Source of the DNA: Sphaerolaimus hirsutus
Taxonomy: Eukaryota; Nematoda; Chromadorea; Monhysterida; Sphaerolaimidae
Length of the DNA stretch: 64,000 nucleotides
Reading direction: 5' to 3'
NCBI GenBank assembly: GCA_964036195.1
Contig: OZ038451.1
Coordinates: 7,692,529-7,756,528, forward strand
This document shows, one piece after another, positions 60,119 through 64,000 of this stretch (position 1 is its first letter; each line of letters begins with the position of its first letter). Made by a program: the position numbers and the translations under genes. The notes beneath the pieces were generated by a model that had not been told where the DNA came from, searched no databases, and saw nothing but the letters and a program-made list of their open reading frames with translations.

Positions 60119-63100
60119 CTGCGTGTCAATAGTATTTTCAGTAGTTTTGTAGGAATTCTATTCAATTTTTCAATTATTTAATGTTGCTGGCAAAATTGAT
60201 GCTGGAAAAACTCCCCCCTCTCGAAATTCCCCCATGTATGAGCGAGCTTATGAAAAATACCCCCTCCAAATACCCACACCCGGAATGAGTGTAACGGGAA
60301 TGTAATTGCCAACAACTGCTACTGTGGACAACTTGGGCAACTGTGGATGTGGACTGTATATTTTCTCATTCAAATAGCCCCAAAAGAAGGAGTCCACTGT
60401 GCTTCACATTCTGACACAGAATCTTGCGATATCTAACCCAGGCTGTCCGCGCCGGAAACGCGTAGTGTTTCCAGCGCGTTTATTCTTAAAGCGGTTGCCA
60501 CATGGAGTCGCGTTAAGCGAATGCCACTAAAGTGTTTGCGGGGGGGAACCGCTTTAAGGCGCGTGGTTCCCGCCGCTGCAGTCGCGTGGCGCATGTGCCA
60601 CTGCGCGCTTGCCGGGGGGAGACGCTTTAGGCGCACGCGTTTATGTGTTTGGGAACCCCTTTGGTGAAAAATCAGTTCGTGTTTGCCACTGGGAAACGCG
60701 TTAAGAAATAAGTAATTAGTATGTAATGACTGTATTTTGTGGTGGGTGCCCTGCTTATCTGGGAATTAGCAATTAGCAAATAGAAATAAATAATTAGCCT
60801 CAACTCACAAACACACATGCCACAATATTTATTTTTCTACATGTGGCATATGCATTTCGAGATCATTTTGCGACACATCAATTAAAACTGGAATTGACCC
60901 GTGGTCTTTACCTTCACTCGTCATAAAGCCAGTCATATTTATGATTACTCATGAATCAGCTTTGAATTTGAGCTAAATTTCCAGTTGACTGATATTAAGA
61001 CATTAACTCAAAATCAAACTCAAATACCGGTACGTTCAAAGCTGATTTGTGAGTACTCAGCTGAGTTTTCTCCTATTAGAAAACTAGTCTGTGCGGCGCC
61101 AACACTGTGTAGTATTCTGCATTTGCGCCCGCTTTTATCAACAAATACCAAGTAAATTACTATACATTTTTTACCAAAAAGTCCATAAATATTTTAGTCC
61201 TAGCTCAGTCCTAGCCTGTAGTCCAATTGAATGTGATTTGCCCACCCTCTACTTTGGTACTTCCGCTTTGATGCGCCGCACCTGTATTGTGCTGGCCGCA
61301 TCTTTTGCACTGAATGTTTTCAATGCTAAAAATATTTATGCAATCATATTTATTTATATGCAAATCAAAAATGAATCATGATTTAGAGATTTCGATTTGC
61401 TAAAATGTATTTATTTAAGTGTGCAAATTGAAATTTAGATTTAGATCAAAATATTTATTTACCTGTGCAAATCGAAATTAAGATTTGAATAACGTAAGTT
61501 TTCCACATGTGTAAATGAGCGTGCACACACTAGTTGACTGCTATATATTGTTAAACTCATAAATCGGCTTTGAACGCATTTGAGTTTACAGAAATTAGTT
61601 ATTCATAATCCCAATCGACTGCAGTTGACAGACATCTCATTCTGGTAAACTCAAATGCGTTCAAAGTTGATTTATGAGTTTACCACAAATCTGGCGGTAT
61701 ACTAGTGTGCGCAGCGCCAATAGGAACATAAAAATATTTATCGACATGTGCAAATAAACGTTTAGATTTGCAAAAAAGTTAGCAAATCAAAATTTAGATA
61801 GATTTGCAAAAGATGTTAGTGAACGAAAAAGTAACCAAAAGTAATCAAAATTTGCAAATCATTTTTTATTTTCGAAATGCATTGATATATACGTAAAGCC
61901 GCTGCACACACTAGTTTACTAATGGAAAATTAAGAATTTGGTTAACTCATTTATTAGTTCCCTACCACATCTGAGTTTACCAGAATGTGCTATTTTCAAT
62001 CTCCTCCAACTGTAGTTGACGAACAGCTCATTTCGGTAAACTCAGGTGCGCTCAGAAGCCGACAAATGAGTTTACCAAATTCTTAGTTTACCGTTAGTCA
62101 ACTAGTGTGTGCAGCGCCAATAGTATAATATTGAAAACATTCAGTGCAAAAGACGCCTCCAACACAATACAGGTGCGGCACATCAAAGCATGCATTGCAG
62201 TAGGCTTTCACTCTTGTAAATAATCTGTTGTACCCTGTAAAATTTCTATCATTGGTGGGAAATTTGGTATTATGTGTGAGAAGATTTTTCTATAAGCCCT
62301 TACCAATTATTAGATTGACCCATGCATTCCCATTTGAGTTTACATTATCAAATTTTTTCAAGAAAATGGAAGGCAATTTTCATACATTCACATAAATGCG
62401 TATATTTATCTACACATTTTCAACGAAAATTTTTCCCCGCCACTGCTAGGAAATAGCTGGTATAATATGTGAACTGATATTTATTCAGTGTTGGATTATC
62501 TGACCATTGAGTGAACTAAATAGTGGGCATACAGGGTGTCTCAAAGAACAAATATATTTCAGAAAATTTCGCTTTATACTGTACTTTCAAAAAAAAAACA
62601 TTACATGAACTATTTAAAACCTACATTGCAAAACATTATACATTAGTCATGCTTTGCACAGATATTATGATGAATAAACCCCACCCTGTTTGATAAAGAG
62701 CTGAACTATTCACTTAATTGCATAGCTTTTTAAAACTGTTTGATGGCATTATACAGATGAAAATTTAGAGGATGAATTTTTTGAATTTTCCCAGAAATCA
62801 AATAATTGTTGGAAATCTTTTTTATTAAATCAGGAAAAAGCATCAAAATGTTCAAGATGTTTTTCAAAATGCACAATTGAACCACCCTGTATGCATTGTT
62901 TTAGCCTACTGACATGTGTGTAGATAGTGTGAGGCATTGCCAAAACCGCAATTTTTCCAGTGTGGCCCAGCAACATAGTGTTAAAAAATCACCTGAGATT
63001 TATATTTTTTTAATAAGAGAAAAACTAAAAAGCATATGTTTCTCCAGGTTTTTCCAGAGAGATTTTAAAATATGTTTTATGAGATGAAAATAAAAAAAGT

Positions 63101-64000
63101 TACCACATTTATGATTGAAACTGCATTTTGGGCCACCCTGCACAAAAGGGGCATCAATGTTATTGATTGGGGGATTGGGGTGGCACAACGTTTGCAACTC
63201 ATGAAAAACACTGTTTAAGTTAAATGCGGGCTGGATCGATTCTGAAAATGAGCGATTTTGGGTGAAATGTTTACTCATGAGAAAAAAATTGAGAAAATTA
63301 ACTTCACGTTTTATGTACTCAGGGAGTGAGTTAAAATAAATACTTCATGTTTAGGTATACTTTGAAAAAGGTTCCGTACTTTTGACAACTCTGGTCTGCA
63401 GATGAATGTCAAACATTGGAAGCATGGCATTGATAATTAAAAGCAGGAATTTTTTGATAAAATATGAACTCACATACAGCACATACAGGTGAATTAGACA
63501 GTGGGTGTAATCAACTGGCGCCTGCATGCGTGGTTCACGTTGGAAGCGTGCCAATGACATTTAATGCATGCGATTTTCAAAAAAGATGAGAAATTCATCG
63601 CTGTTAAAACGTTCTACATTATGTTAAAGTATTCACAAAAATGTATTTTTCACATTTTCAAAAAGACCGCATGCTTTAATCATCGTTGGCACGCTTCCAA
63701 CGCAAGACAAATCAGTGCGCGTGCGGAGTGTCATGTGACCGAAGTACACCCTCATTTACATCGACAACACTCAGAAGAGACATGATGAATAACAGACTTG
63801 CACAATTAAGCCGGAATTCCCTCTTCATTTAATGTGCAGCAGCCATTTCTGTTAACCTACCACGAAAATACCCCCCGTCATGCCTTTACATTTTATGCAA
63901 CCACGCTTTTTTGGTGCATTTGATTATTTGTGACATGATTAGTGATGTGAAAAGCGCCAAGGCTTTTTGTTCCTGGCGCCAGGCGAAATTAGCGCCAAGC
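60119..64000. other. Repeat-rich right end, no exon recognised
   Basis: Holds a GC-rich array of GTTTCC/GCGCGTTTA units (60,430-60,715), an inverted pair 61,265-61,332 and 62,133-62,195 around two CTAGT elements (61,535-61,722; 61,905-62,120), AT-rich DNA, an inverted pair near 63,510-63,700, and the start of a gcgcc element at 63,940 (TAGTGATGTGAAAAGCGCC) cut by the window edge. The 5' exons of the SLC46-like gene were not found. Confidence 0.5.

Overview
This window is animal nuclear DNA. It is AT-rich, its small exons are bounded almost everywhere by GT..AG splice sites, its introns and intergenic DNA are packed with inverted-repeat transposons, and it has no operons or ribosome binding sites. 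The genes belong to metazoan families: an UNC93-like major-facilitator (MFS) protein, an Hv1/HVCN1-like voltage-sensor protein, an MS4A-like four-helix membrane protein and an SLC46-like transporter. The gene set and intron-forming transposons would suit an invertebrate such as a tunicate or crustacean, but I cannot fix the species. Exon models were read by hand from splice sites, reading phase and family resemblance; no search was run.

Layout. 1,737-4,452 (-): four exons of an unrecognised gene. 6,123-19,380 (-): a complete UNC93-like gene with 13 phase-consistent coding exons; two further 5' exons at 20.6 and 22.5 kb may extend it. 25,564-31,398 (-): exons of an unassigned membrane-protein gene. 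33,516-36,241 (-): an MS4A-like four-helix gene lacking only its first exon. 40,966-41,079 (-): one orphan exon. 46,880-47,344 (-): a 154-codon orphan ORF. 48,388-54,178 (+): a complete 7-exon, 415-residue Hv1-like gene. 57,845-60,118 (-): the last three exons of an SLC46-like transporter, one of them 22 nt long. The rest is repeats.

The main observation is an introner-like transposon. A short element with terminal inverted repeats starting near GGCAATCCCAAGCCCTGTAA occupies five introns from splice site to splice site, in four different genes. Flanking duplications resemble ACCWGG. Read as CCAGGT in the sense strand, the duplicated target supplies both AG| and |GT splice signals. In the UNC93-like gene the sense strand reads CCTGGT instead, and the only frame-keeping junction I find is a non-canonical GT..TG intron.

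Other transposons fall mainly into two classes. hAT-like elements, many with perfect 8-bp target duplications, have arms built from iterated short motifs (gcgcca, caccgg, aaaacgg, gaatttttc and others). TA-flanked elements begin CCGTATTTCCTCGAAATA and carry poly-C/poly-G tracts. They are nested in one another and allow relative dating. I saw no rRNA, tRNA or CRISPR.
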